DNA of 37,361 bases from JACKBJ01 sp964549495 (GTDB lineage Bacteria > Chloroflexota > Anaerolineae > Epilineales > Epilineaceae): contig CAZJWJ010000051.1 of assembly GCA_964549495.1 (NCBI GenBank), positions 1-37,361 of the forward strand. Direction: 5' to 3'. A program made the translations under genes and the position numbers. Below the pieces are notes generated by a model. That model saw only the letters and a program-made list of their open reading frames with translations, searched no databases and was not told where the DNA came from. This document shows positions 7,812 to 16,500 of this stretch, one piece after another (the first letter of the stretch is position 1; each line of letters opens with the position of its first letter).

Positions 7812-8230
7812 GAGGTCGGATCCTCCTCGGAGCGGCTGGCATCCGACAGGAGCGCTTCCAACTCTCTCATCTGCTCCGGACTCGCGCGTAGCTCGTCGAC
7901 CAGCTCCGCCATCGCCAGGCCACCGAATTGGTCCAGCAAGGCGCGCACGCGACGCCGCGCCTGCTGTCGCAGGAAGCCCCGCTTTCCACTGTGGGCCGGT
8001 CGATAGATGAAGGCGCGACCTTCCTTGCGTCGTTCCAGGATGCCCTTTTCGGCCAGGCGGCTCATGATCGTCATCACGGTCGTGTAGGCCAGATCCCGAT
8101 CTTCGAGCGCCTCGTGGACCTGGCGCACGCTGACCTCGTCATGCTGCCAGACGACGGCCATGATGGCCCGCTCCAGATCGCCGAGGAGTGCATCCAGCGA
8201 ATCGAATCGATCTCGCTCGTCGTCTTTCAC
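7808..8230 (-). CDS. BlaI/MecI/CopY-family transcriptional repressor
   Basis: 140 residues from GTG 8230, chosen because AGGAG sits seven bases upstream; an upstream GTG at 8254 has no SD. The N-terminal winged helix (LGDLERAIMAVVWQHDEVSVRQVHEAL, LAYTTVMTIMSRLAEKGILERRKEGRAFIYRP) is the BlaI/MecI/CopY signature, followed by a helical dimerisation part. It has no cysteine at all, so it lacks the CxC pairs with which CopY senses copper directly. Induction probably depends on the M56 protease encoded immediately downstream (ATGA overlap), as in BlaI-BlaR1. Its likely targets are the three TACTAC-N6-GTAGTA dyads, one of which is in its own promoter region. Confidence 0.92.
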   Translation of the reverse strand: MKDDERDRFDSLDALLGDLERAIMAVVWQHDEVSVRQVHEALEDRDLAYTTVMTIMSRLAEKGILERRKEGRAFIYRPAHSGKRGFLRQQARRRVRALLDQFGGLAMAELVDELRASPEQMRELEALLSDASRSEEDPTS

Positions 8231-8317
8231 GATCCGTCTCCTGATCCCGAGCACCGCGGCGCGGGGCTTGGAAGTCTGGCTCCATCGGCCGGCCTCGGAG
8301 GTTCGATCGGGGAGCTG

Positions 8318-8364
8318 TGTTATGATTACTACCCAATTGTAGTAGATTCCCGACGTCCCGTGGA
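8318..8364. promoter_or_regulatory. Divergent promoter region with BlaI-type operator 1 (8327-8344)
   Basis: TACTACCCAATTGTAGTA at 8327-8344 is a perfect 6+6 dyad with a 6-bp spacer. Rightward, an extended -10 (TGT-TATGAT, 8318-8326) abuts it, so the copB transcript would start inside the dyad. Leftward, TACAAT on the minus strand (8336-8341) lies within the dyad, with a weak TCCACG 17 bp upstream (8359-8364), giving a blaI promoter. A bound repressor would block both promoters. The site matches the dyads at 19121-19140 and 19241-19258. Confidence 0.8.
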
Positions 8365-8373
8365 GGTGAGAAC

Positions 8374-8460
8374 ATGAGCATTCGATTCGCAGGTGCCGGG
8401 GATTCGCAGACCTTCGTCGGGAATATGTGCTGGCTGCAGCGAGAGGCAGGCATCCATTGA
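8374..8460 (+). CDS. 28-residue leader peptide ahead of copB
   Basis: An ATG at 8374 is preceded by GGAGG six bases before (bases 8362-8366), the best ribosome site in this region, and opens a 28-codon frame (begins MSIRFAGAGDSQ, contains Met-Cys-Trp, ends with His) that stops at 8460. It overlaps the proposed copB start (GTG 8427) in another frame. It may couple ribosomes to copB, act as a leader, or mark a frameshift joining it to copB. No homologue is recognised. Expression is inferred from the ribosome site only. Confidence 0.45.
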   Translation: MSIRFAGAGDSQTFVGNMCWLQREAGIH

Positions 8461-10520
8461 GCCATCACGGCAGCGATGGTGAGCACGACGAGCACGATGG
8501 CCACGATGAGCACGCAAGTCATGGCGAGCACGGCGAGCACGGCGGTCACGGCATGGGCGTCGATCACAGCGGCCACGAGGAGACGTTCCGCCGTCGCTTC
8601 TGGCGCTGCCTGCTCCTGAGCCTGCCGGTTTTGGTCTACAGCCCTTCCCTGCAGGGCTGGCTGGGCTTCTCGGCACCCGACTTCCCCGGCAACATGTGGA
8701 TCGGTCCCGTCTTCTCGGTGCTGGTCTTCGCCTACGGCGGCATGCCCTTCCTGCGCATGGCCATGCCGGAGCTGCGCGCCCGAAAGCCGGGCATGATGGC
8801 CCTGATCTCGCTGGCCATCGTGGTGGCCTTCGTCTACAGCTTGGCGGCCCTGCTCTTCGATTTGGGCGAGGGCTTCTTCTGGGAGCTGGTGACCCTGATC
8901 GACGTCATGCTGCTGGGGCATTGGCTGGAGATGCGCAGCGTGCGCCAGGCCTCCAGCGCGCTGGACGATCTGGCCAAGCTGATGCCCGACGAGGCCGAGC
9001 GCATCGGACCGGATGGGGAGTTGGAGACGGTCCCGGTCGGAGAATTGGAGGAAGGCGATCGGGTGCTGGTCCGGCCCGGCGGTCGCGTGCCGGCCGACGG
9101 GCGGATCGTCGAGGGCGCCAGCGAGCTCGACGAGTCGATGCTCACCGGCGAGTCGAAGCCGGTGTCCAAGGGCGAGGGCGACGCCGTGACCGGTGGTACG
9201 GTCAATGGCGACGGAAGCCTGCGCGTCGAGATCACCGCCGTCGGCGAGGGCACGGCCCTGGCCGGCATCATGAAGCTGGTCGAGGAGGCCCAGAAGAGCA
9301 AGTCGCAAACCCAGCTGCTGGCCGATCGGGCCGCCGGCCTGCTCTTCTACGTGGCCATCGCCTCGGCCCTCGTCACGGCCCTGGCCTGGACCCTGGCCAT
9401 CGGCTTCGACGCCGAGACCCTGCGCCGCGTCGTGACCGTCCTGGTCATCTCCTGCCCGCATGCCTTGGGTCTGGCCATCCCCTTGGTGGTGGCCATCACG
9501 ACCTCCCTGGGCGCCGGCAAGGGGATCCTGGTTCGCGATCGCCTGGCTCTGGAGGCCGCCCGCGAGCTCGATGTGGTGATCTTCGACAAGACCGGCACGC
9601 TCACCCTCGGCGAGCAGCGGGTGGTGGACCGAGCGATGGTCGAGGGCGAGGATTCCGAGCGCGGACTGGCCTTGGCCGCCGGCCTCGAGGCCGACAGCGA
9701 GCATTCGGTCGCCCGCGCCATCCGTGCCGCGGCCGAGGATGCGGGCGTGGAGGCATCGAACATCCGGGACTTCGAGGCCATCAAGGGGCGGGGAGTCCGC
9801 GGTCGGCACGAGGACCGGCAGCTCCATCTGGGCGGCCCACGCATGCTCGAGATGCTCGAGATCGAGCTGCCGGACGCCCTGCGTGAATTCTCCGAGCAGC
9901 ACGGCGAGGCGGGCCGGGCCGTGGTCTACCTGATCGACGACGGTCGCGCGACGGCCGCCTTCGCCATCGCGGACGCGATTCGATCCGAGAGCCAGGAAGC
10001 CGTCGAGCGCCTGCGCGCGGCGGGCATCGAGACCGCCATGCTGACCGGCGACAGCCAGTCGGTCGCCCGCGCCGTGGCCGAGGAGCTGGGCATCGAGACC
10101 TGGTTCGCCGAGGTCTTGCCGGAGCACAAGGAGGCGAAGGTCGGCGAGCTGATGCAGGGCGGCCGCAAGGTGGCCATGGTCGGCGACGGGGTCAACGACG
10201 CGCCGGCCCTATCGCGGGCCGACGTGGGCATCGCCATCGGCGGCGGGACGGACGTGGCGGTCTCGTCGGCCGGCATCGTGCTGGTGCGCGACGACCCGCG
10301 GGCCGTGGCCGACCTGGTCGAGCTCAGCGCGGCCAGCCATCGCAAGATGCTCCAGAACCTGGGCTGGGCGGCCGGCTACAACGTGCTGGCCATCCCCCTG
10401 GCGGCCGGCGTCCTGGCGCCCTGGGGCATCCTCCTGGCTCCGGCCGTCGGCGCGCTCTTGATGTCGATCTCGACCGTGGTGGTGGCCATCAACGCCCAGC
10501 TCCTGCGCGGCAGCGTCTAG
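8427..10520 (+). CDS. copB: CopB-type P1B-3 copper-exporting ATPase
   Basis: About 697 residues if it starts at GTG 8427. The only later in-frame ATG near the front (8553) would remove the His-rich head. The first 50 residues contain many His, Asp and Glu (HHGSDGEHDEHDGHDEH), the soluble metal-binding tail typical of CopB. Marks of the family follow: the actuator TGES, the membrane metal site CPH (343-345, diagnostic of P1B-3), the phosphorylation loop DKTGTLT (Asp387), SEHS in place of the usual SEHP, and the hinge GDGVNDAP. CopB ATPases export Cu(I)/Cu(II)/Ag(I) from the cytoplasm using ATP. Transcription probably starts in operator 1, so it is expected to be derepressed with the blaI operon. 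It ends 39 bp from the convergent DUF2231 gene. Confidence 0.95.
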   Translation: MLAAARGRHPLSHHGSDGEHDEHDGHDEHASHGEHGEHGGHGMGVDHSGHEETFRRRFWRCLLLSLPVLVYSPSLQGWLGFSAPDFPGNMWIGPVFSVLVFAYGGMPFLRMAMPELRARKPGMMALISLAIVVAFVYSLAALLFDLGEGFFWELVTLIDVMLLGHWLEMRSVRQASSALDDLAKLMPDEAERIGPDGELETVPVGELEEGDRVLVRPGGRVPADGRIVEGASELDESMLTGESKPVSKGEGDAVTGGTVNGDGSLRVEITAVGEGTALAGIMKLVEEAQKSKSQTQLLADRAAGLLFYVAIASALVTALAWTLAIGFDAETLRRVVTVLVISCPHALGLAIPLVVAITTSLGAGKGILVRDRLALEAARELDVVIFDKTGTLTLGEQRVVDRAMVEGEDSERGLALAAGLEADSEHSVARAIRAAAEDAGVEASNIRDFEAIKGRGVRGRHEDRQLHLGGPRMLEMLEIELPDALREFSEQHGEAGRAVVYLIDDGRATAAFAIADAIRSESQEAVERLRAAGIETAMLTGDSQSVARAVAEELGIETWFAEVLPEHKEAKVGELMQGGRKVAMVGDGVNDAPALSRADVGIAIGGGTDVAVSSAGIVLVRDDPRAVADLVELSAASHRKMLQNLGWAAGYNVLAIPLAAGVLAPWGILLAPAVGALLMSISTVVVAINAQLLRGSV

Positions 10521-10559
10521 TGCACCCAGGATTCACTGCGATGCTGTGGTGCGCTGACC

Positions 10560-11747
10560 TCAGCCGCCGGCGTCATCGTGCGCGTGGTCGCCGTCCTCGT
10601 GATCGTCGACTTCAGCCTCCGGCGCATCGCCGATCTCCGCGTCACCCGTCTCCGCGTCGTCATCAGCCGGCGCCGTATCGTAGCCGCGCAGCGACATATA
10701 GCTCGCGATCTGCTGTTCGTCGAGCAGCGGGCGCATGCGCAGGTGGGTCCGCAGGTGGACCTGCCGCAGCTGCGCGCGGAGCGCGGCCAGCTCGGAGAGG
10801 ATCCGCTCGAGCTCGACCTCGTCCAAGTCGCCGGCGCGGAAACGCGCCTCCAGCTCGGCTTCCTTGGCCAGGATCTTCTGGCCCAGCCCGCGCGCCTCGG
10901 CCAGCATCTCGTCTTCCAGGGCATGGATCGCATCGTGCTGCTCCAGCGTCAGCGCCAGCTCTTCCTCCAGCTCGATCACATGCCGCGGGCCGGGATAGCG
11001 GTTGAGCTCCGCGGCCCGTGCCAGCCCCATGCCCTCGCCCTCGGCCAGCCCGCGGATCTCCGAGGCGCTCAGGCCGCGGATCTCGGATTCCATCTGGTCG
11101 GCGTAGGGCGAGATCGCCGGCTCACCCTCACCGGGCTCGTCTTGGGCCGTGGTGCTTGGGTCTTCGGAGCTCGCGCGCGGGTCCGTCTCGGACTCGGCCG
11201 CGGCGGACGAGGGCGCTTCGGACTCGGATTCGGCCTCGACCTCGGCCGCGGCGTCGTGATCATGATCGTGATCGTGGCCCGAGTCCGTGAATGCATCGCC
11301 CGACGTGGTGGTCGCTGCGGTCAGGGCCGTTCCGACACCATGCTCGTAGACCAGGCGGCCGCCGAGGCTGGAACCATAGAGCAGCACCGCGGTACCACCG
11401 AGTGCCACGATGGCGTAGGCAGCTCGTTCGACGCCCCGGGCCGCGCTCGCGTCCCGGCGCCAGCTCCGCCAGGCATAGATCACCGCGAAGATGCCCAGCG
11501 CGATGTAGCCCATGCGCTCGTGCTGTTCGATGATCGCGTGTGCGCTGTCGGTATGGGCGACGGTCCGCTCGGCCAGCAGACCGCTGGTGACCGCGGCGAC
11601 GAGGCCGAGCATGCCGAGGCCCAAGGTCCACCAACCGGCCTGACGCAGGCCCTGATGACCGCGCGCCATGCCCAAGAGGTCGAAGAGCAGGCCGGCCACG
11701 AGCAGCGCGATCGGGAAGTGGACGATGTAGGGATGGACGTTCTGCAT
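10560..11747 (-). CDS. DUF2231 membrane domain fused to a Spy/CnrR-like metal-sensor domain
   Basis: 395 residues from ATG 11747 (GGAG seven bases upstream). Residues 1-135 are a DUF2231 module: HPYIVHFPIALL at the start and four predicted helices (about 8-26, 38-58, 80-95, 110-128). A linker follows with a GHDHDHDHD stretch (158-165) and a long acidic Ser/Glu region. Residues 240-352 (LEEELALTLEQHDAIHALEDEMLAEARGL... LRTHLRMRPLLDEQQIASYM) look like the all-helical Spy/CpxP/CnrX-type metal-resistance fold, including the LTxEQ-like signature. The C-terminus is again acidic with His (DDHEDGDHAHDD). Periplasmic copper binding or sensing is inferred. The fusion of the two families in one chain is unusual in my experience. 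It is divergent from the PD40 gene. Confidence 0.8.
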   Translation of the reverse strand: MQNVHPYIVHFPIALLVAGLLFDLLGMARGHQGLRQAGWWTLGLGMLGLVAAVTSGLLAERTVAHTDSAHAIIEQHERMGYIALGIFAVIYAWRSWRRDASAARGVERAAYAIVALGGTAVLLYGSSLGGRLVYEHGVGTALTAATTTSGDAFTDSGHDHDHDHDAAAEVEAESESEAPSSAAAESETDPRASSEDPSTTAQDEPGEGEPAISPYADQMESEIRGLSASEIRGLAEGEGMGLARAAELNRYPGPRHVIELEEELALTLEQHDAIHALEDEMLAEARGLGQKILAKEAELEARFRAGDLDEVELERILSELAALRAQLRQVHLRTHLRMRPLLDEQQIASYMSLRGYDTAPADDDAETGDAEIGDAPEAEVDDHEDGDHAHDDAGG

Positions 11748-11929
11748 GCCAGGACTCCATGGACTGCGGTCGGATCGGTCGGGTCGGTCGGGAACGGTCG
11801 GCGTGTGGTTGCCGATGCATTCGGTTGATCGCCACGAAGCGAAGGTGGTGGATGACGGCTTCGGTGGCAATGGTACTATATCTCGGGAGGCGCGCCCTCG
11901 GGGCGCACTGCAAGCGAGGAGGTCGGTTC

Positions 11930-13513
11930 ATGTTCGAGCTCAGCTCCAACCTGGAGACCCGACGACGATGGCTCCTCACGGGATCCCGTGTCATCGTCGT
12001 GCTGCTCGCCGCGTTGTCGATGGCGCGTCTGGGCCTGGCACAGTCGGAGGTCGGACGTCCGATGCTCGTCAGCCGCGACCTCGTTGGCGAGACCAGCGCC
12101 GGCTCGAGCTTCGACGCTCGGGTCAGCGACGATGGGCAGCGCATCGCCTTCAGCTCGAATGCCGCCTTGCTGGCAAGAGACGACAATGCGGTCTCGGACA
12201 TCTACCTGTTCGAGCGCGCGAGCGACCGCCTGTCACGACTCAGTTTGCGCGGGGATGGGGAGCAGGCCGCGACCCCGTCGAACATGCCGGCCCTCTCGGG
12301 CGACGGCCGCTGGCTGGCCTTCGTGGCCGAGGGGCCGATGACCGATGACGAGGCGCCCTGGGGCGGGATCTACCTGCGCGAGATTGCTGGCGGTGACCAG
12401 CGGCTGATCCTGGCCGCCAGCGACGGGGGGCGCGGCAGCCACTTCGCGCCGGTCATCGATCGGAACGGCGATCGGATCGCCTTCCTCTCCACCGTGGATC
12501 TGGACGGGGACGGAACATCCGGACATCCACCGGCCCCCTTCCTGTGGGATCGATCGTCTGACTCGCTGCGAGGTGTGGGTCCCTCCGATGTCGATGGTCG
12601 CACGGCCGACCTGGCCCTGTCCGCCGACGGCGCCTGGCTGGCCTTCAGCAGCGAAGCCAGCAACTTGATTCCCGGCCAGCCGGCCATCTGGCGGCAGGTC
12701 TACCTGGCCGATCTGCAGCGGGGCGAGCTGCGCATGGTCAGCCGGCATTCGGACGGCAGCCCCGGCAACGCCAACAGCCTCGAGCCGACGTTGAGCGAAG
12801 ACGGCCGGCGCGTGGCCTTCACCTCCTACGCCAACAACCTGGTCGACGACGATGTCAACGGCGTTTCGGACATCTTCGTGCACGATGTTGCCGAGGGCCG
12901 AACCTGGAGCGTGACCGACATCACGCCGGCCGACAACGTCTACCACCCGGCCGACAGCGACGGTCCCTCGCTCTCGGCCGACGGGCGCTGCCTGGCCTTC
13001 GCTTCGGGCATGTACACCCTGGAGCCAGGCGCGCCGCGCGAACAGATCTACAACATCTACGTCCATGACTTCGATGCGCGCCGGACCCGGCGCCTGAGCC
13101 GTAGGGCCGACGGAAGCCGGCCCGATCGGGGTAGCCATTCCCCATGGCTGGCCGGCGGCGGCAGCCGGGTCGCCTTCACCTCCCGGGCGGCGCTGGTGGC
13201 CGAGGACACCGACGAGTTGGACGATGTCTACGCCACCGCCGCCGGCTGCGTCGCCGAGCCGGTCGAGGTCACAAGCAGCCCCCCGCCGGGCCATCATCCC
13301 AGCGCGACACCGGTCCATCACCCGACGGCGACGACCGGACACCATCCGACGCACACACCGGATCCTCACGGAACCGCGACGCCGGTGCATCACCCGACCG
13401 CCACGTCGGCGCACCATCCGACGGGGACGACGCAGGGCGTCGATCCACACACGGGATCGCTGTGGCTGCCCTACATCGGCCACGGCGTCCATAGTGACCG
13501 TGACGCGCGATAG
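11930..13513 (+). CDS. Exported TolB-like (PD40) beta-propeller protein with His-Pro-Thr linker
   Basis: 527 residues from ATG 11930, with GAGGAGG just upstream; the frame extends back to 11759 but without an SD. A signal peptide covers about 14-38 (VIVVLLAALSMARLGLA). The body holds repeated blades with the PD40 pattern (SDDGQRIAFSS, SGDGRWLAFVA, SADGAWLAFSS, SEDGRRVAFTS, SADGRCLAFAS, AGGGSRVAFTS) each followed by a DIYLF/DIFVH strand, about six copies. From residue 455 to about 503 comes a linker of repeated His-His-Pro-Thr-Ala-Thr units, then SLWLPYIGH (510-518), a short hydrophobic end resembling the motif after the linker of the glycoside hydrolase at 25 kb. Surface display is likely; the His pairs could bind metal. 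The role in the copper island is not known. Confidence 0.85.
   Translation: MFELSSNLETRRRWLLTGSRVIVVLLAALSMARLGLAQSEVGRPMLVSRDLVGETSAGSSFDARVSDDGQRIAFSSNAALLARDDNAVSDIYLFERASDRLSRLSLRGDGEQAATPSNMPALSGDGRWLAFVAEGPMTDDEAPWGGIYLREIAGGDQRLILAASDGGRGSHFAPVIDRNGDRIAFLSTVDLDGDGTSGHPPAPFLWDRSSDSLRGVGPSDVDGRTADLALSADGAWLAFSSEASNLIPGQPAIWRQVYLADLQRGELRMVSRHSDGSPGNANSLEPTLSEDGRRVAFTSYANNLVDDDVNGVSDIFVHDVAEGRTWSVTDITPADNVYHPADSDGPSLSADGRCLAFASGMYTLEPGAPREQIYNIYVHDFDARRTRRLSRRADGSRPDRGSHSPWLAGGGSRVAFTSRAALVAEDTDELDDVYATAAGCVAEPVEVTSSPPPGHHPSATPVHHPTATTGHHPTHTPDPHGTATPVHHPTATSAHHPTGTTQGVDPHTGSLWLPYIGHGVHSDRDAR
13290..13450 (+). repeat. Degenerate tandem repeat encoding the His-His-Pro-Thr linker
   Basis: Imperfect in-frame repetition of CATCACCCGACGGCGAC-like units within the PD40 gene. 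It codes for at least six HHP or DPH units. The units differ at third positions, so the protein pattern is kept better than the DNA. Confidence 0.7.
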
Positions 13514-13571
13514 GGTCTTGTGCGTGGTCGAACGCTGACCTGATGTCGAAGCATCCCGAGATCCGAGGATG

Positions 13572-16500
13572 TCAACGCGTCCCCGTTCGGGCACCAGTGC
13601 CTGCCGGTCTCACCTGCAGTGACTCGAAGCCCTCGATGGTCACGCGCAGCTGGCGGTTGGCCTCGGCCAGCCGCTGCTCGAGGATCTCGAGCTGCAGCTC
13701 CGATTCGACGTCCAGACCTCCGGCCGATCGAAGTGCAGCCGTCGTCAACCACAGCTCTCCCATCTGGGCCTCGAGGCCGTAGAGCCAAGCCTGCGATCGT
13801 TCCAGTTGGCGGGCCATCTCGGAGGCGTCGACCTCGTAGGCTTCGATCACCTCCGATCCCGCCACCAAACCTGCGCTCTCCATGGCATCCGCCAAGCGAG
13901 CGACGTCGCGCTGCAGCAGCTCGAAGTTCTGTCCGATCTCCTGCGGTTCCCCCGCCTCCTCAGGCTGCGCCTGCGAGGCATCCACGGCCGCGGCGGCCGC
14001 TTCGTCTGGCGGCTCGATCTCCTCCGTCCCTTCCGAGGCGTCCATGCCGTTCATCGCCGGCGAGGAGTGCTCCTCGCCCACACCGCCAGCCCCGAGCAGG
14101 GATAGGCCGCCGAGCGTGAGCAGCGAGCCCAGGGCCAGCGAGACGATCGCCACCGCAGGGAGAGCCCAGGGTCGCTGGGTCCAGCCGGCCGGACGATGCT
14201 GCGCCATGCGACCGGCCGACCGGCCGCGCAGCCAGCGTCCCCCGACCTCGCGATCCGGGTCGAAGCTCCGCAGGCGCAGGGCGTTGGAGACGACGGTGAC
14301 CGAGCTGAGCGCCATCGCGCCGGCGGCCATCATCGGGTTGAGCAGGATCTGGAAGAAGGGATATAGCAGGCCCATGGCCACCGGGATCAGCACCACGTTG
14401 TAGGCAAAGGCCCAGAAGAGGTTCTGCTTGATGTTGCGCATGGTCGCGCGCGATAGCCGGATGGCCGTGACGATGCCGTCCAGGGCGCCGCGCATCAGCG
14501 TGATGTCGGAGGACTCCATGGCCACGTCGGTGCCCGTGCCGATGGCCATGCCCACGTCGGCCTGGGCCAGGGCCGGCGCGTCGTTGATGCCGTCGCCGAC
14601 CATGGCCACCACGCGGCCGGCGGCCTGCAGCGCCTTGACCTTCTCGCTCTTGCCCTCGGGCAGGACCTCGGCCATCACCTGGTCGATGCCGGCCTGGCGC
14701 GCCACCGCCTGGGCGGTGCGGGCGTTGTCGCCGGTGATCATCCAGACCTCCAGGCCCAGGGCCTGCAGGCCGCGGACCGCCTCGATCGAGCCCTCCTTGA
14801 TCGGGTCGGCCACGGCGATGATGCCGGCCAGCCGGCCATCGACCGCCACGAACATGGGCGTCTTGCCCTGGTCGGCCAGGCCCTCCGACCGGCCCTCGAG
14901 CCCGGCCAGGCCGATGCCCCGCTCGCGCAGGAGCTTGAGGTTGCCGAGCAGCACGCGCCGGTCGTCGACCGTGGCTTCGATCCCGTGGCCGGGGATGGCC
15001 CCGAAGTCCCGGGCCTCGCCCAGGGACAGGCCGTGGTGGGCCCGTGCGTGCTCGACGATGGCCTCGCCCAGCGGATGCTCGCTGCCGCGCTCGGCCGAGG
15101 CGGCCAGGTAGAGGATCTGGTTCTGGGGCGTCAGCGACAGCCCGTTGGAAGCGATCTCGAAGTCGGGCGCGACCAGGATGTCGGTGACGCTGGGCCGGCC
15201 CTCGGTGATCGTGCCCGTCTTGTCCAGGACGATGGTGTCGAGCTTGTGGGCCGTCTCCAGCGCCTCGGCCGAACGGATCAGGATGCCGTTCTCGGCCCCC
15301 TTGCCCGTGCCGACCATGATCGCCGTCGGCGTGGCCAAGCCCATGGCGCAGGGGCAGGCGATGACCAGCACGGTGATGAAGGTCACCAGGGCCAGGATGC
15401 CGGGCTCGAAACTGGATGTCGGGACCAAACTCGGCAGCGCGAAGTACCAGAAGATGCCGGTGAGCGTGGCCACGACGATGACCACGGGCACGAAGTAGCT
15501 CGAGACGAGGTCGGCCATGCGCTGGATCGGCGCCTTGGAGCCCTGCGCCTCCTGGATCAGGCGCACGATCTGAGCCAGCACGGTGTCCGAGCCGACGCGG
15601 GTGGCCCGGAAGCGGAAGCTGCCGGTCTTGTTGATGGTGGCGCCGACCACCTCGTCGCCGGCCTGCTTGGCGACCGGGATCGGCTCGCCGGTGATCATCG
15701 ACTCGTCGACGCTCGACCCGCCGTCGACCACGATGCCGTCCACCGGGATCTTCTCGCCCGGGCGGACCAGGACCAGGTCGCCGGCGACCACCTGCTCGAT
15801 CGGGACGTCCTGCTCGATGCCGTCGCGCAGGACCCGGGCCGTGCGGGCCTGCATGCCCATCAGGCGCTTGATGGCCTCGTTGGTGCGGCCCTTGGCCCGG
15901 GTCTCGAGGAACTTGCCCAGCAGGATCAAGGAGATGACCATCGAGGAGGTGTCGAAGTAGAGCTGCGGGCCCATGTGGCCGGCCGGCAGGATGCCCAGGC
16001 GCAGGACGTAGTCGACGATGGCGACGGCGCTGAACAGGTAGGCGGCCGAGGTGCCGACCGCGATCAGCGTGCTCATGTTGGCCGTGCGGTGCCGGGCCGC
16101 GCCCAGCGCGCCGACGTAGAACTGCCGGCCGGCCCAGAACTGAACCGGCGTGGCCAGCGCGAACTGGGTCAGCGCCATGGCGATGATCTGATTGCGGCTC
16201 AGCATCCAGCCCAAGAGCTCCGGCAACATGAAGAGCATGATGATGCCGGAGACGACGAGGCCGAAGATCAGCTTCTTCTTCAACCGCGCCAGCTCCGCGC
16301 GCATGCGCCGCTCCTGCGGCGTCTCGCTGGCCGGGGACTGGGTGGCCGTCGTCGAGCTGGGTGGCGTGACGACCATCTCGGACCTCGGTACGGCCGGGGA
16401 CTCTGCGGTCGTCGATCCCGCGCCCGGGGTCCGAGCGGATGGGGCCAGCACGGTCTTCGTCGACCCGCGACCCGCGCCGCGCTCGTTCGACGCGGTCGTG

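Noticed and set aside
7808..8230. Calling the repressor CopY
   Set aside because: CopY senses copper through C-terminal CxC pairs. This protein has no Cys, and it is coupled to an M56 protease as BlaI is.
13290..13450. Tandem repeats considered as a CRISPR array
   Set aside because: The repeats are in frame, vary at third codon positions, have no unique spacers and encode the His-Pro-Thr linker.
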